DNA of 64,000 nt from Streptococcus cristatus. GTDB lineage: Bacteria > Bacillota > Bacilli > Lactobacillales > Streptococcaceae. The notes under the pieces were generated by a model. The model had not been told where the DNA came from. It was given only the letters and a program-made list of their open reading frames with translations, and made no database searches. The translations under genes and the position numbers were made by a program. How positions within the stretch are numbered: the stretch's first letter is position 1; each line of letters begins with the position of its first letter. Location of the stretch: the NCBI RefSeq assembly GCF_001578775.1, contig NZ_KQ969062.1, positions 1,163,510 through 1,227,509 on the forward strand. Reading direction: 5' to 3'. Positions 1 to 8,855 of the stretch are shown here, piece by piece.

Positions 1-845
1 GCTGGAGGGGCCGAAACATGAGCCAAGCTCCTTATGTCCTTCAAAACCAACGTTGGGGCGCCCGTATGGGAGATTCTCAAGTAGTAGACACTATGCTCCG
101 CGATGGCTTGACAGATGCCTTTGAATCCTTCCATATGGGAATTACAGCTGAAAACGTTGCTGAACAATATGGTATTACACGTGAAGACCAAGATAACTTT
201 GCTGTGCAATCTCAAAAACGTGCAGTTGCAGCGATCGAAGCTGGTCGTTTCAAAGAAGAAATTGTTCCTGTTGAAATTCCACAACGTAAAGGCGATCCTA
301 TCGTATTTGATACAGATGAATTTCCAAGAAAAGATGCTTCTCTTGAAGGATTGGGAAAATTGCGTCCAGTGTTCAAGAAGGATGGTACCGTAACTGCTGG
401 TAATGCCTCAGGTATTAACGACGGTGCAGCAGCAGTTGTTGTTATGAGTGCTGATAAGGCTAAAGAATTGGGCGTTCCAGTTTTGGCAACGATCAAATCT
501 TACGCCAGCGCTGGATTAGATCCAAAAGTTATGGGTTGTGGTCCGATTTACGCATCTCGCAAAGCCCTTGAAAAAGGCGGATTTACAGTGGAAGATTTAG
601 ATTTGGTTGAATCCAATGAAGCATTTGCAGCGCAAGCATGTGCCGTTGGTAAAGAACTGAATCTTGATCCTGAAAAAGTCAATGTAAATGGTGGTGCGAT
701 TGCTCTTGGTCATCCAATCGGTGCTTCAGGCTGCCGTATTTTGGTAACTCTTCTGTACGAAATGAAAAAACGTGACGTTAAACGTGGCCTTGCTACCCTA
801 TGTATTGGTGGCGGAATGGGTACAGCGGTCATCGTAGAACGCTAA
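1..845 (+). CDS. Acetyl-CoA acetyltransferase (thiolase), C-terminal part, probable frameshift at its start
   Basis: Thiolase joins two acetyl-CoA to acetoacetyl-CoA or does the reverse. The 275 residues open from base 18 cover the thiolase C-terminal half: the GHPIGASG motif with catalytic His (residue 232 from base 18) and the CIGGGMG motif with the second catalytic Cys (residue 262). The nucleophilic Cys would lie before the window. Bases 1-15 read AGGAE in frame 1, as expected before the family motif NMSQAPY, but the next codons are aca tga. NMSQAPY continues only in the frame of base 18. One A seems to be missing from the A run at 14-16, so the gene is either broken or misread there. It probably belongs with the crotonase and CoA-transferase genes downstream, although a terminator follows it. 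Function is certain; the frameshift rests on a few codons. Confidence 0.8.
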   Translation, partial: WRGRNMSQAPYVLQNQRWGARMGDSQVVDTMLRDGLTDAFESFHMGITAENVAEQYGITREDQDNFAVQSQKRAVAAIEAGRFKEEIVPVEIPQRKGDPIVFDTDEFPRKDASLEGLGKLRPVFKKDGTVTAGNASGINDGAAAVVVMSADKAKELGVPVLATIKSYASAGLDPKVMGCGPIYASRKALEKGGFTVEDLDLVESNEAFAAQACAVGKELNLDPEKVNVNGGAIALGHPIGASGCRILVTLLYEMKKRDVKRGLATLCIGGGMGTAVIVER

Positions 846-888
846 AACCTAGTTCATTTTTGAAGTTTTCCATTTGCTTCTACTATAT

Positions 889-950
889 AAACAAGTCCTA
901 TTGATGAGCTGTTTTTTGCAAACAAGCCTTGATAGGACTTGTTTTATTTT
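889..950 (+). terminator. Rho-independent terminator after thiolase
   Basis: Thirteen-base arms at 889-901 and 932-944 pair (AAACAAGTCCTAT and its complement) around a 30-base loop, followed by a T-rich run. It ends the thiolase transcript and separates it from the crotonase operon. Confidence 0.8.
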
Positions 951-1047
951 TCGAAAAATTAATTTGAATATCAAAACAATAAGCTTAGCTTATTGATGTA
1001 TAAATGATGATTAAGTAGACGAAGTGTGAGAAATGGTATATCATAAG

Positions 1048-1065
1048 AATGTAAGCTCTTACATT
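1048..1065. promoter_or_regulatory. Probable CcpA cre site upstream of the crotonase operon
   Basis: AATGTAAG-CT-CTTACATT has perfect 8-base arms. It differs at one central base from the ideal palindromic catabolite-responsive element TGTAAGCGCTTACA. It lies 17 bases upstream of a TTGACA box, so carbon catabolite control of the short-chain acyl-CoA genes is a reasonable inference. Confidence 0.6.
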
Positions 1066-1082
1066 TGTAGTTTAAGTATTTG

Positions 1083-1112
1083 TTGACACCATACTTAGTC
1101 ATTCAATTTTAT
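1083..1112 (+). promoter_or_regulatory. Promoter of the crotonase/CoA-transferase operon
   Basis: A consensus -35 box TTGACA is at 1083-1088. A weak AT-rich -10 (ATTTTA or TTTTAT, 1106-1112) follows at 17-18 bases. The Shine-Dalgarno AGGAGC and the crotonase ATG come next. Confidence 0.55.
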
Positions 1113-1128
1113 AAGTAGGAGCATAAAA

Positions 1129-1908
1129 ATGAGTAAAACTGTTTTATTAGAAGTTAAAAATGGGATTGGATATATCACTATCAACCGTCCTGAAGCTTTG
1201 AACGCCTTGAGTTCTCAAGTTTTGGCTGATTTGAATGAAGTTCTTGATCAAGTTGAGAAAAGCGAAGAAATTCGCGTTGTCATCGTAACTGGAGCAGGAG
1301 AAAAAGCATTTGTCGCCGGAGCAGACATCAAGGAAATGGATTTGATGTCACCTATTCAAGCCTTTGAATACATGACATTTGCAAATGATACATTTACTCG
1401 CCTTTCAGATTTACGCCAACCAACGATTGCAGTCCTCAATGGTTATGCACTCGGTGGTGGTATGGAGCTAGCACTTTCAACAGATATCCGTATTGGATTT
1501 GAAAAAACAGTGGTTGGCTTCCCAGAAGTTGGCTTGGGTATTATTCCAGGATTTGCCGGTACTCAGCGGATGTCTCGCTTGATTGGAACTAGCCGTGCCA
1601 AAGAGCTTATCTTCACTGCTCGTACAGTGAAAGGTCAAGAAGCCTATGACTTAGGCATTCTTAACAAACTGGTTCCTGCTGAAGAATTGATGTCTTCAGC
1701 TGAAGAATTAGCTGCAGCCATCATGAAGAATGCACCGTTAGCTGTTGAAAAAGCGAAACATGTCATTCAAGTTGGTGCGGAACTTCCTCTTAAAAATGCA
1801 ATCCGTCTGGAAACAGAAGCAGAAGCCCTGCTCTTCTCTACAGAAGACAAACTAGAAGGAATGCGTGCTTTTGTTGAAAAACGCAAAGCTGTTTTCAATC
1901 GTAAGTAA
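1129..1908 (+). CDS. Enoyl-CoA hydratase/crotonase family protein
   Basis: Crotonases hydrate short-chain 2-enoyl-CoA, such as crotonyl-CoA, to the 3-hydroxyacyl-CoA. The 259 residues are full length for the family. The oxyanion-hole segments are present (AGADIKEM near 63-70 and YALGGGMEL near 106-114), as are both glutamates used by true hydratases: Glu113 in GGGMEL and Glu133 in FPEVGLG. AGGAGC before the ATG is a good ribosome site. It is first in an operon with two CoA-transferase subunits, which suggests short-chain acyl-CoA or acetoacetate metabolism. No 3-hydroxyacyl-CoA dehydrogenase is in the window. Substrate chain length is inferred. Confidence 0.88.
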   Translation: MSKTVLLEVKNGIGYITINRPEALNALSSQVLADLNEVLDQVEKSEEIRVVIVTGAGEKAFVAGADIKEMDLMSPIQAFEYMTFANDTFTRLSDLRQPTIAVLNGYALGGGMELALSTDIRIGFEKTVVGFPEVGLGIIPGFAGTQRMSRLIGTSRAKELIFTARTVKGQEAYDLGILNKLVPAEELMSSAEELAAAIMKNAPLAVEKAKHVIQVGAELPLKNAIRLETEAEALLFSTEDKLEGMRAFVEKRKAVFNRK

Positions 1909-1924
1909 AAGAGGAGGTATCAGC

Positions 1925-2650
1925 ATGAAATCAGTTGTATCATTATCAGACGCTATTTCTAAGGTCAAATCGGGTGATATCGTTGGAATTTCTGGATTCC
2001 TCGGAGTCGGTGAACCTTTTGAATTGATTGAAGAATTAGTAAAACAAAACCAGCAAGACTTGACTTTGGTATCGGTGGTAACATCTCATCCTGGTAAAGA
2101 AGTTGGGGTTGGACGACTTTGTGAAAATCACCAAGTGAAAAAATATATTGCAGCCCACGTAGGAACATCTGCAGCAGCTCAACGTGAGTATTTTGAAAAG
2201 AAGATGGAAGTCGAATTTACACCGATGGGAACTGTTGTCGAGCGTCTCCATGCAGCTGGAGCTGGCTTAGGAGCTGTCTTGACTCCGACAGGAGTCGGAA
2301 CAATCTTAGAAAAAGATTATGAAAAAGTAGAGCGTAATGGCCGTGAATACTTGGTCTATGATCCACTTAAAATTGATGTTGCCTTAATCAAAGCGACTAA
2401 AGCTGACAAATACGGCAACTTGTATATCGATGGCACTACGAAAAACATTTCCTTGCAATTAGCTCTCGCAGCAGATACTGTTATCGTTGAAGCGAATGAA
2501 ATTGTTGAAGCTGGCGAAATTCATCCGAATGATATTTATATTCCGGGCATCCTTGTTGACTATGTCGTCCAAAGCTTGACTCCAGAAGAACACCATAAAA
2601 TGATGGGTGATCTTTGGACAGAGACTAAAAAATTGGCGGGGGTGAACTAA
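1925..2650 (+). CDS. CoA-transferase family I, alpha subunit (acetate/butyrate-acetoacetate type)
   Basis: This is the CoA-binding A subunit of a 3-oxoacid or acetate CoA-transferase, 241 residues. The glycine-rich SGDIVGISGFLGVGEP segment near residues 15-30 is the typical A-subunit CoA-binding region. The ATG at 1925 is chosen over an upstream in-frame start because GAGGAGGT precedes it at a good distance and it leaves no overlap with the crotonase gene. The B subunit follows one base after its stop, so the two should be made in equal amounts as a heteromer that moves CoA between acids such as acetate, butyrate and acetoacetate. The actual acid pair cannot be read from sequence. Confidence 0.88.
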   Translation: MKSVVSLSDAISKVKSGDIVGISGFLGVGEPFELIEELVKQNQQDLTLVSVVTSHPGKEVGVGRLCENHQVKKYIAAHVGTSAAAQREYFEKKMEVEFTPMGTVVERLHAAGAGLGAVLTPTGVGTILEKDYEKVERNGREYLVYDPLKIDVALIKATKADKYGNLYIDGTTKNISLQLALAADTVIVEANEIVEAGEIHPNDIYIPGILVDYVVQSLTPEEHHKMMGDLWTETKKLAGVN

Positions 2651-2651
2651 T

Positions 2652-3305
2652 ATGAAAGCAAAAGAAATTATTGCAAGACGTGTTGCACAAGAATTTAAAG
2701 ATGGAGATGTTGTCAATCTAGGATTTGGTATTCCAAACGCATCTGCTGACTATATTCCTGAGGGAGTAAATGTTATTCTTCAGGCTGAAAATGGAGCCCT
2801 TCGCTTTGGTGAAACACCAACGAAAGATACTTACAATCCAAACCTAGCAAACTCTGGTGGAGCGCCAATCACTCTCTTACCTGGAGCAGCATTATTTGAC
2901 TTACAGACTTCCTTCGCTATCATCCGTGGTGGACACGTTGATGCGACCGTGCTAGGAGCTTTGGAAGTCAGTCAAGATGGCAGTATTGCTAACTGGATTA
3001 TTCCAGGGAAGTTTGCCCCAGGAATGGGTGGAGCGATGGACTTGTTGGTTGGAGCGAAGCGTGTTATCGGTGCAATTCAGCATACTACTTCAGACGGTGA
3101 ATCTAAACTCTTGCCAGAGTGTACTTTGCCACTTTCTGCCAAAGGAGTTCTTGATTTAGTCATTACAGAGTTGGCTGTCTTTGGTTTCCAAGATGGTAAG
3201 TTCCTCTTGAAAGAGCTTGCTCCCGGCGTTACCCTAGAGGAAGTTCTTGAGAAGACAGCAGGAGAAGTAATTGTTTCAGAAGACTTGAAAACGATGTCAA
3301 TCTAA
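2652..3305 (+). CDS. CoA-transferase family I, beta subunit
   Basis: This is the catalytic B subunit, 217 residues. It has the N-terminal GFGIPN segment (residues 24-29) and the ENG motif with catalytic Glu46, which forms the glutamyl-CoA thioester in this family. It starts one base after the alpha-subunit stop, so translation is probably coupled. A terminator at 3402-3447 ends the operon. Confidence 0.88.
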   Translation: MKAKEIIARRVAQEFKDGDVVNLGFGIPNASADYIPEGVNVILQAENGALRFGETPTKDTYNPNLANSGGAPITLLPGAALFDLQTSFAIIRGGHVDATVLGALEVSQDGSIANWIIPGKFAPGMGGAMDLLVGAKRVIGAIQHTTSDGESKLLPECTLPLSAKGVLDLVITELAVFGFQDGKFLLKELAPGVTLEEVLEKTAGEVIVSEDLKTMSI

Positions 3306-3401
3306 TAAGGTTAGTAAGCAATTAATCTCCTCTTTCTATGAAAGTGTGTTACTATGTGTTTATAACAACTTGAGCGATGATTAGTTTTTAATCAGAATAC
3401 T

Positions 3402-3447
3402 AGCAACTGGTCATCATGGTTTCGAGGGCCAGTTGCTGTTTTATTTA
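3402..3447 (+). terminator. Terminator after the CoA-transferase operon
   Basis: AGCAACTGG (3402-3410) pairs with CCAGTTGCT (3429-3437), followed by a T-rich tail (GTTTTATTT). It separates this operon from the LysR gene. Confidence 0.8.
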
Positions 3448-3489
3448 TGGCAAATTACCTCGTGAAATTTGAAAGATGGGAGACGAAAA

Positions 3490-4404
3490 GTGGATATAAT
3501 TCAAATGACTTACTTTATCAATATCGTCGAATGTGGATGCAATCTTTCTATCGCAGCTAAGAAAATTCATATCAGCCAGTCAGCCTTGAGTCAGTTTGTC
3601 ACAAATTTTGAATCAACGGAAGGAGTCCAGCTCTTCAATCGCAGAAATGGAAGATTAGAGAGTCTGACGGAAGCTGGTGGTAAGATTTACCGCTTTGCCA
3701 CAGAGATTGTCAATCGGCATGAAGAGATGCAGTCAATGATTCATATGGAAGCTCTTAAACAAAAAGGTACCTTTAACTTGGGCATTCCGTCATTGATTTT
3801 ACGTGTATATTTTTCTAGTATTTTACCAAAATTTTTACAGGACAATCCGCAAGTCAACATTCAGGTTACTGAGGATGGAAGTAATGAATTACGTCAAAAG
3901 CTGGTTGCAGGGGATCTGAATTTTGCAGTATTAATCGAACCTACCAATCTGGATCCTAAAAAATATGAACAGTATATCATTCAAGTTGATGAATACGTGG
4001 CCTATATGGATAAGAATCATCCCTTGGCAAACAAAGAATTGTTGAAATGGAAAGATATCGCTCAGTACGGTTTAGCAACCTTTAATAAATCATTTACAAC
4101 CTACGATTTAATCACTGAAAAATTAAAGAGTAAAAAGATAAAAGCAAATTTTGCCTATTTATCATCGACATGGGATTTCTTGATAGAGTCAACTTATCAA
4201 AACGATATGATTGCACTGTTACCTCGTCCTTTAGAGTATTTTGTCGATAAGAATAAATTCAAGGTTGTGCGCTTTAAGGACCCAGTGCCTTTCAATATTT
4301 GGTTCTGCCGGCCTTATAAAGCAAGCTACAATGAGGTAGAAGCATACGTATATGAAGAGCTTTTAAAAGGTTATTATCAGCCTCTTTCTGAGCCACATTC
4401 ATAG
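3490..4404 (+). CDS. LysR-type transcriptional regulator
   Basis: A 304-residue regulator. It has an N-terminal winged helix-turn-helix with the family motif AAKKIHISQSALSQFV and a C-terminal periplasmic-binding-like effector domain. I take GTG at 3490 as the start: GGGAGA lies six bases upstream and the protein then begins MDIIQMTYFINIVE, the usual LysR opening. The upstream TTG in the same frame adds seven unusual residues. It sits between the CoA-transferase operon and the acyl-CoA dehydrogenase-like gene, nine bases or so from the latter, so it is probably cotranscribed with that gene and controls one or both flanking units. The inducer is unknown. Confidence 0.85.
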   Translation: MDIIQMTYFINIVECGCNLSIAAKKIHISQSALSQFVTNFESTEGVQLFNRRNGRLESLTEAGGKIYRFATEIVNRHEEMQSMIHMEALKQKGTFNLGIPSLILRVYFSSILPKFLQDNPQVNIQVTEDGSNELRQKLVAGDLNFAVLIEPTNLDPKKYEQYIIQVDEYVAYMDKNHPLANKELLKWKDIAQYGLATFNKSFTTYDLITEKLKSKKIKANFAYLSSTWDFLIESTYQNDMIALLPRPLEYFVDKNKFKVVRFKDPVPFNIWFCRPYKASYNEVEAYVYEELLKGYYQPLSEPHS

Positions 4405-4416
4405 GGGGGAGAATTG

Positions 4417-5529
4417 ATGATGAAGTCCAGTACCAAAACAGCAGCATTGAGTTCATATGTACATACAGCTATTAGAGACTACATGAAAAATCATGATGAG
4501 TCAGTCGAATTTCCTCAGGAGATCTGGGAAGTAATGACGACGGATTTGGATATTTTTTCACCGATTTTGTCAGAAGATGATCAGGCTTTGGCTTCTGATT
4601 TTATCAGCTCTATTCGAATGATTTCGAATGAGTTTCCAGCTCTTTCAACTATATTGCTGACCCAAGGTTGTTATGGTGTTTATCCGATTTTGAAGTTTGG
4701 TACGGGGCAACAGAAAGAGCGTTATCTGGACAAGTTGGTAAAAGGAACTTGTAAAGCCGGTCTTGGGTTTTCTGAGTCCAAACATCTAAATAGTTTAGCA
4801 GATTTGGAGACCTATGCGATCAAGACAGAGACAGGTTGGCAACTTTCGGGAGAAAAAGCCAAAGTGTCAAATAGCAGCATTGCGGACATTCTCTTGGTCT
4901 TAGCTAAAGTAAAGGAGGATGGAAAGCCTGATTCTTACGGCTTCTTCATTGTGGAGACGACTGCTTCGGGTGTGCTCATTGGTGAGCAGATAGAAAAGCA
5001 AGGTTTACTAGGACTTCCACTAAGTTCTGTTACCTTAGATAATGTACACCTGCCGGAAACTGCCTTATTAGGCGGAGTCTTGGCTGGAAATGAGCAATTT
5101 AATGATATCATAAAGAATATGCAACTTGGCTTGAGTGCGGTTGCTTTAGGAGTTGCCGAAGGTGCTTTTCATAAGGGTCTTGAGTTTGCACGTGTAAAAA
5201 GAGGATTCGGCAAGCGACTGATGGATGTTGAGTTGCATCAGTACAAGTTCGCAGATCTGTACAATAAAATTTGTGCTGCAGATGCTTATTTCTCATCCTA
5301 TCCTAATCAAATAGAAGAAGATTCCAAGTTTGTTGCACGGATAAAGCTATATATGACTAAGGTAGCGCTAGAGGTTACAGATGAAATTCTCCGTCTTATC
5401 GGGCCTCTACAAAAATTTGATCATGTGAATATCAAACGCTATTTTAAAGATGCTGAAATTATTGAGAATTATGGACGGTCAGGAAATTCGATCAGAAAAG
5501 AAATCGCAGAGAGATGGTTAAAGGAGTAA
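4417..5529 (+). CDS. Acyl-CoA dehydrogenase family protein, possibly without the usual catalytic Glu
   Basis: Acyl-CoA dehydrogenases are FAD flavoproteins that introduce the 2,3 double bond into acyl-CoA. The 370-residue protein has the family's middle segment (GLGFSE near 115-120, then the SGEKAKVSNSS stretch) and the C-terminal helical part (KRGFGKRLMDVELHQYKFADL). By eye, the C-terminal segment that normally carries the base Glu (IYEGTNEIQR in relatives) reads NYGRSGNSIR, so the Glu may be absent and the activity altered. Two tandem ATGs (4417, 4420) follow a GGGGGGA ribosome site. The metallo-hydrolase gene starts three bases after its stop. Confidence 0.8.
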   Translation: MMKSSTKTAALSSYVHTAIRDYMKNHDESVEFPQEIWEVMTTDLDIFSPILSEDDQALASDFISSIRMISNEFPALSTILLTQGCYGVYPILKFGTGQQKERYLDKLVKGTCKAGLGFSESKHLNSLADLETYAIKTETGWQLSGEKAKVSNSSIADILLVLAKVKEDGKPDSYGFFIVETTASGVLIGEQIEKQGLLGLPLSSVTLDNVHLPETALLGGVLAGNEQFNDIIKNMQLGLSAVALGVAEGAFHKGLEFARVKRGFGKRLMDVELHQYKFADLYNKICAADAYFSSYPNQIEEDSKFVARIKLYMTKVALEVTDEILRLIGPLQKFDHVNIKRYFKDAEIIENYGRSGNSIRKEIAERWLKE

Positions 5530-5532
5530 AAG

Positions 5533-6447
5533 ATGACAGAACTCAAATTACAAGAGTATCAGTTTGGGGAAATGAAGCTGACTTGGTTGCGTGGAGCGGA
5601 TAAGCTCACAGATGCAGGCACCTTGTTTGGCCCGGTACCAAAGGTTGTTTGGTCACGTTATTATCCAACAACAGAAGAAAATATGATGGCTGAACTGACA
5701 GATCCGATTTTGATTCAATACAAGGGGCAGAATTATTTAATTGATGCGAGTTTTGATACGGCTAAGCTGTCTGATAAACAACGCCGTAATCTCGGTATTC
5801 TTTCTGAGAGCCGCGTTGAAGAAAGCTTGGCACTTTTGGGATTAAAGCCAGAAGATATTTCCCATATTTTAATGACGCATATGCACCATGATCACTCTGG
5901 TGGTTTGACTAGACTAGATGAAAACAATCAGCTTGTTTCAAAATTCCCAAATGCAAAGATTTTTGTAAATGAGATGGAATGGTACGAAATGCGAAATCCC
6001 AACAGTCGGACAAAGGGAACTTATCTAAGGGAAAATTGGGAGCCAATCCAGGATCAGGTTGAAACTTTCACTGAATATCTAAACGTCATTCCAGAAATTC
6101 AAATGGTTCATACAGGCGGTCACAGTAATGGTCACAGCATCATCTTACTCAAACAGGGCGAGGAAACCATGATTCATATGGCTGATTTGGTGCTGACTCA
6201 TGCTCATCGGAAACCCCTATGGGTTGCTGCGGTAGATGATTATCCAATGCGTTCAATCGTAGCTAAGGACAAATGGCTTAACGAAGCTTTTGAAAACCAC
6301 TATAAGTTTTTCTTTTACCACGATCAATTTTTCGCAGTTGCTGAGTTTGACCAGACTGGCGAGGAGTTTGTTGATTATGTGACTAGGATTCGTGAACCGC
6401 GAGTTCCATTCACAGATAAGCAGGATCGTAAACCGTCATTTTTATAA
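5533..6447 (+). CDS. Metallo-beta-lactamase-fold hydrolase
   Basis: A 304-residue MBL-fold protein with the zinc motif HMHHDH at residues 116-121. Further ligand-like residues follow in GGHSNGHS, HMADLVLTHAH and a C-terminal FYHDQFF. The layout resembles lactonases and thioesterase-like members of the family. It is tightly coupled to the acyl-CoA dehydrogenase-like gene, so a (thio)ester or lactone linked to the acyl-CoA pathway is a plausible substrate, but this is inference. A terminator follows. Confidence 0.82.
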   Translation: MTELKLQEYQFGEMKLTWLRGADKLTDAGTLFGPVPKVVWSRYYPTTEENMMAELTDPILIQYKGQNYLIDASFDTAKLSDKQRRNLGILSESRVEESLALLGLKPEDISHILMTHMHHDHSGGLTRLDENNQLVSKFPNAKIFVNEMEWYEMRNPNSRTKGTYLRENWEPIQDQVETFTEYLNVIPEIQMVHTGGHSNGHSIILLKQGEETMIHMADLVLTHAHRKPLWVAAVDDYPMRSIVAKDKWLNEAFENHYKFFFYHDQFFAVAEFDQTGEEFVDYVTRIREPRVPFTDKQDRKPSFL

Positions 6448-6455
6448 GAATAGAG

Positions 6456-6488
6456 AATCGCTTCTGTCAGTTTGAGGGAGCGATTTTA
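6456..6488 (+). terminator. Terminator after the metallo-hydrolase gene
   Basis: AATCGCT (6456-6462) pairs with AGCGATT (6479-6485), followed by TTACTATTTTATT. The stem is short, so the confidence is moderate. Confidence 0.6.
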
Positions 6489-6512
6489 CTATTTTATTCT
6501 CTATTTTTTTGG

Positions 6513-6518
6513 TATAAT
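6513..6518 (+). promoter_or_regulatory. Extended -10 promoter of rbgA-rnhB
   Basis: TGGTATAAT is a perfect TATAAT with the TGn extension, 35 bases before the rbgA start. No convincing -35 box is seen, as is common for extended -10 promoters. Confidence 0.65.
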
Positions 6519-6552
6519 GAGATACTAGAAGATTGTAAGAAAGAGGTTTTTA

Positions 6553-7404
6553 ATGGCAACGATTCAATGGTTTCCGGGGCACATGTCCAAGGCTCGGAGA
6601 CAGGTTCAAGAAAGTATTAAATTTGTAGATTTTGTGACGATTTTGGTGGATGCGAGATTGCCCTTGTCCAGTCAAAATCCCATGTTGACCAAAATTGTTG
6701 GGGACAAGCCCAAGTTATTGATTTTAAACAAGGCCGACCTAGCGGATCCAAACTTAACCAAGGAATGGCAAGCCTATTTTGAAGCTCAGGGCATCAAAAC
6801 CTTGGCTATTAACTCTAAGGAGCAATCGGCAGTCAAAAAAGTGACCGAAGCAGCCAAGAAATTAATGGCTGCTAAACTAGCTCGCCAGCGGGAAAGAGGA
6901 ATTCAAATCGAAACCTTGCGGACCATGATTATCGGGATTCCCAATGCTGGAAAGTCAACGCTGATGAACCGGCTGGCTGGTAAGAAAATTGCGATAGTTG
7001 GCAATAAACCAGGGGTAACCAAAGGGCAGCAATGGCTCAAGTCCAATAAGGATTTGGAAATTCTAGACACACCGGGGATTCTTTGGCCAAAATTTGAAGA
7101 TGAAATGGTGGCTTTGAAGCTCGCTTTGACGGGTGCTATCAAGGACAATTTGCTGCCCATGGACGAAGTTACTATTTTTGGACTCAATTATTTCAAAGAG
7201 CATTATCCTAAGGCACTGCAGGAGCGCTTTAAGCAGCTGGATTTAGAGCTGGAAGCGCCAGACATGATTATGGATATGACGCAGAAACTGGGCTTTAGAG
7301 AGGACTATGATCGCTTTTACAGCCTCTTTGTCAAAGAAGTGCGTGATGGGCGCTTAGGTCGCTATACACTGGATACATTGGAGGAATTGGATGGCCACGA
7401 TTAA
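6553..7404 (+). CDS. rbgA: Ribosome biogenesis GTPase RbgA (YlqF)
   Basis: RbgA drives late assembly of the 50S subunit. The 283 residues show the circularly permuted GTPase order: the G4 motif NKAD (near 59-62) comes before G1 GIPNAGKST (near 126-134) and G3 DTPG (near 172-175). The N-terminal [13 protein letters not shown] is the family signature. It overlaps rnhB by 14 bases, the usual streptococcal pair. Confidence 0.97.
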   Translation: MATIQWFPGHMSKARRQVQESIKFVDFVTILVDARLPLSSQNPMLTKIVGDKPKLLILNKADLADPNLTKEWQAYFEAQGIKTLAINSKEQSAVKKVTEAAKKLMAAKLARQRERGIQIETLRTMIIGIPNAGKSTLMNRLAGKKIAIVGNKPGVTKGQQWLKSNKDLEILDTPGILWPKFEDEMVALKLALTGAIKDNLLPMDEVTIFGLNYFKEHYPKALQERFKQLDLELEAPDMIMDMTQKLGFREDYDRFYSLFVKEVRDGRLGRYTLDTLEELDGHD

Positions 7405-8158
7405 GGAAATCCAAGAGCAACTGGCTCAAGTTTCTGACTTGCAGGATCCGCTTTTTCGAGAATTGAAGCAGGATGAGCGGAGCGGTGTTCAAAAACTCTT
7501 ACTCAAGCGCCAAAAAGAAATCCAAGCAGAGCTAGACGAAGATTTACGCCTAGAGTACATGCTGCGCTATGAAAAAGAACTTTACAGTCAAGGATTCCAA
7601 GCCCTTGCTGGCATTGATGAAGTCGGACGAGGCCCCTTAGCTGGGCCAGTAGTCGCGGCAGCAGTCATTCTGCCTCCTAACTGCAAAATCAAAGGGCTGA
7701 ATGACAGTAAAAAGATTCCCAAGAAAAAGCACGAGGAAATTTATCAAGCAGTGCTAGATCAGGCTTTATCCGTTGGCTTGGGCATTATGGACAATCAAAT
7801 GATTGACCGAATCAATATCTATGAAGCGACCAAGCTAGCTATGACAGAAGCGGTAGCTCAGCTCAAGATAAATCCGGATTACCTCTTAATCGATGCTATG
7901 AAGTTAGACTTGCCCTTGCCCCAGCAGTCCATTATTAAGGGCGATGCCAATTCTCTATCCATCGCTGCGGCTTCTATCGTAGCCAAGGTGACGAGGGACA
8001 AGATGATGGCAGATTTTGATCAGGTTTATCCAGGCTATGACTTTGCCCAAAATGCCGGCTATGGCACCAAGCTGCATCTGGAAGGCTTAGAAAAATACGG
8101 TGTCACACCGATTCACCGTAGAAGCTTTGAACCGATCAAATCCATGATAAATTTATAA
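7391..8158 (+). CDS. rnhB: Ribonuclease HII
   Basis: RNase HII cuts RNA in RNA-DNA hybrids and at single ribonucleotides in DNA. Its 255 residues carry the family motif [14 protein letters not shown] with acidic residues Asp76 and Glu77, and the later LLIDAMKL and [14 protein letters not shown] segments. The N-terminal extension of about 70 residues is normal for Firmicutes. It overlaps the end of rbgA, so translation is probably coupled. Confidence 0.97.
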   Translation: MATIKEIQEQLAQVSDLQDPLFRELKQDERSGVQKLLLKRQKEIQAELDEDLRLEYMLRYEKELYSQGFQALAGIDEVGRGPLAGPVVAAAVILPPNCKIKGLNDSKKIPKKKHEEIYQAVLDQALSVGLGIMDNQMIDRINIYEATKLAMTEAVAQLKINPDYLLIDAMKLDLPLPQQSIIKGDANSLSIAAASIVAKVTRDKMMADFDQVYPGYDFAQNAGYGTKLHLEGLEKYGVTPIHRRSFEPIKSMINL

Positions 8159-8186
8159 GAAATCCTAATCTTTTGAGGAGACAAGT

Positions 8187-8750
8187 ATGACTAGTGAATA
8201 CCAAAAAATGATTGCAGGAGAGAACTACAGCTCTCAAGATCCTGAATTGAGAGCATTGGCTACTCGCTCGAGAGATTTTCAGTATCGTTTTAACCAAGAA
8301 CGAGATGTTGAAAAACGCAGCGCTATCGCCAAGGAGTGGTTCGGCAGTACAGGGGAGAATCTGTGGTTGCATCCAGATTTAGTCTGTGATTACGGAGTTA
8401 ACATTCACTTGGGGGAGAATTTTTATTCCAACTGGAATTTGACCATGCTGGATGTCTGTCCTATTACCATTGGAAAGAATGCCATGCTGGGTCCTAATTG
8501 CCAGTTTTTGACGCCGCTGCATCCGCTTGATCCAGTGGAAAGAAATTCCGGTATTGAATACGGGGCGCCGATTAAGATTGGCGACAATTTCTGGGCTGGT
8601 GGTGGTGTAACCATTCTGCCAGGCGTGACGCTAGGAAATAATGTCGTAGTTGGAGCTGGTGCAGTGGTGACCAAATCATTCGGCGATAATGTAGTCCTAG
8701 CCGGCAATCCTGCTAAGATTATTAAGGAAATTCCTGTTCATAAAGAATAG
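8187..8750 (+). CDS. Maltose O-acetyltransferase-type hexapeptide acetyltransferase
   Basis: A 187-residue left-handed beta-helix acetyltransferase of the NodL/LacA/Maa group. It has the N-terminal MTSEYQKMIAGENYSSQDPE cap, hexapeptide repeats through the middle, and the C-terminal GNPAKIIKEI typical of the group. Acceptors are sugars such as maltose or glucose, with acetyl-CoA as donor; the true sugar is unknown. GAGGAG before the ATG is a good ribosome site, and a terminator follows. Confidence 0.85.
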   Translation: MTSEYQKMIAGENYSSQDPELRALATRSRDFQYRFNQERDVEKRSAIAKEWFGSTGENLWLHPDLVCDYGVNIHLGENFYSNWNLTMLDVCPITIGKNAMLGPNCQFLTPLHPLDPVERNSGIEYGAPIKIGDNFWAGGGVTILPGVTLGNNVVVGAGAVVTKSFGDNVVLAGNPAKIIKEIPVHKE

Positions 8751-8795
8751 AAGAACTCAACCATTTTCTCAAGCATTAATCGAATAAGAAAGAAG

Positions 8796-8819
8796 GAACT
8801 GTATTGCAGTTCTTTTTTT
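8796..8819 (+). terminator. Terminator after the acetyltransferase gene
   Basis: GAACTG (8796-8801) and CAGTTC (8807-8812) form a stem with loop TATTG, followed by seven Ts. Confidence 0.8.
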
Positions 8820-8855
8820 GAACTTTTTTACGAATAAGAAAGTGAGGTGATAAAA

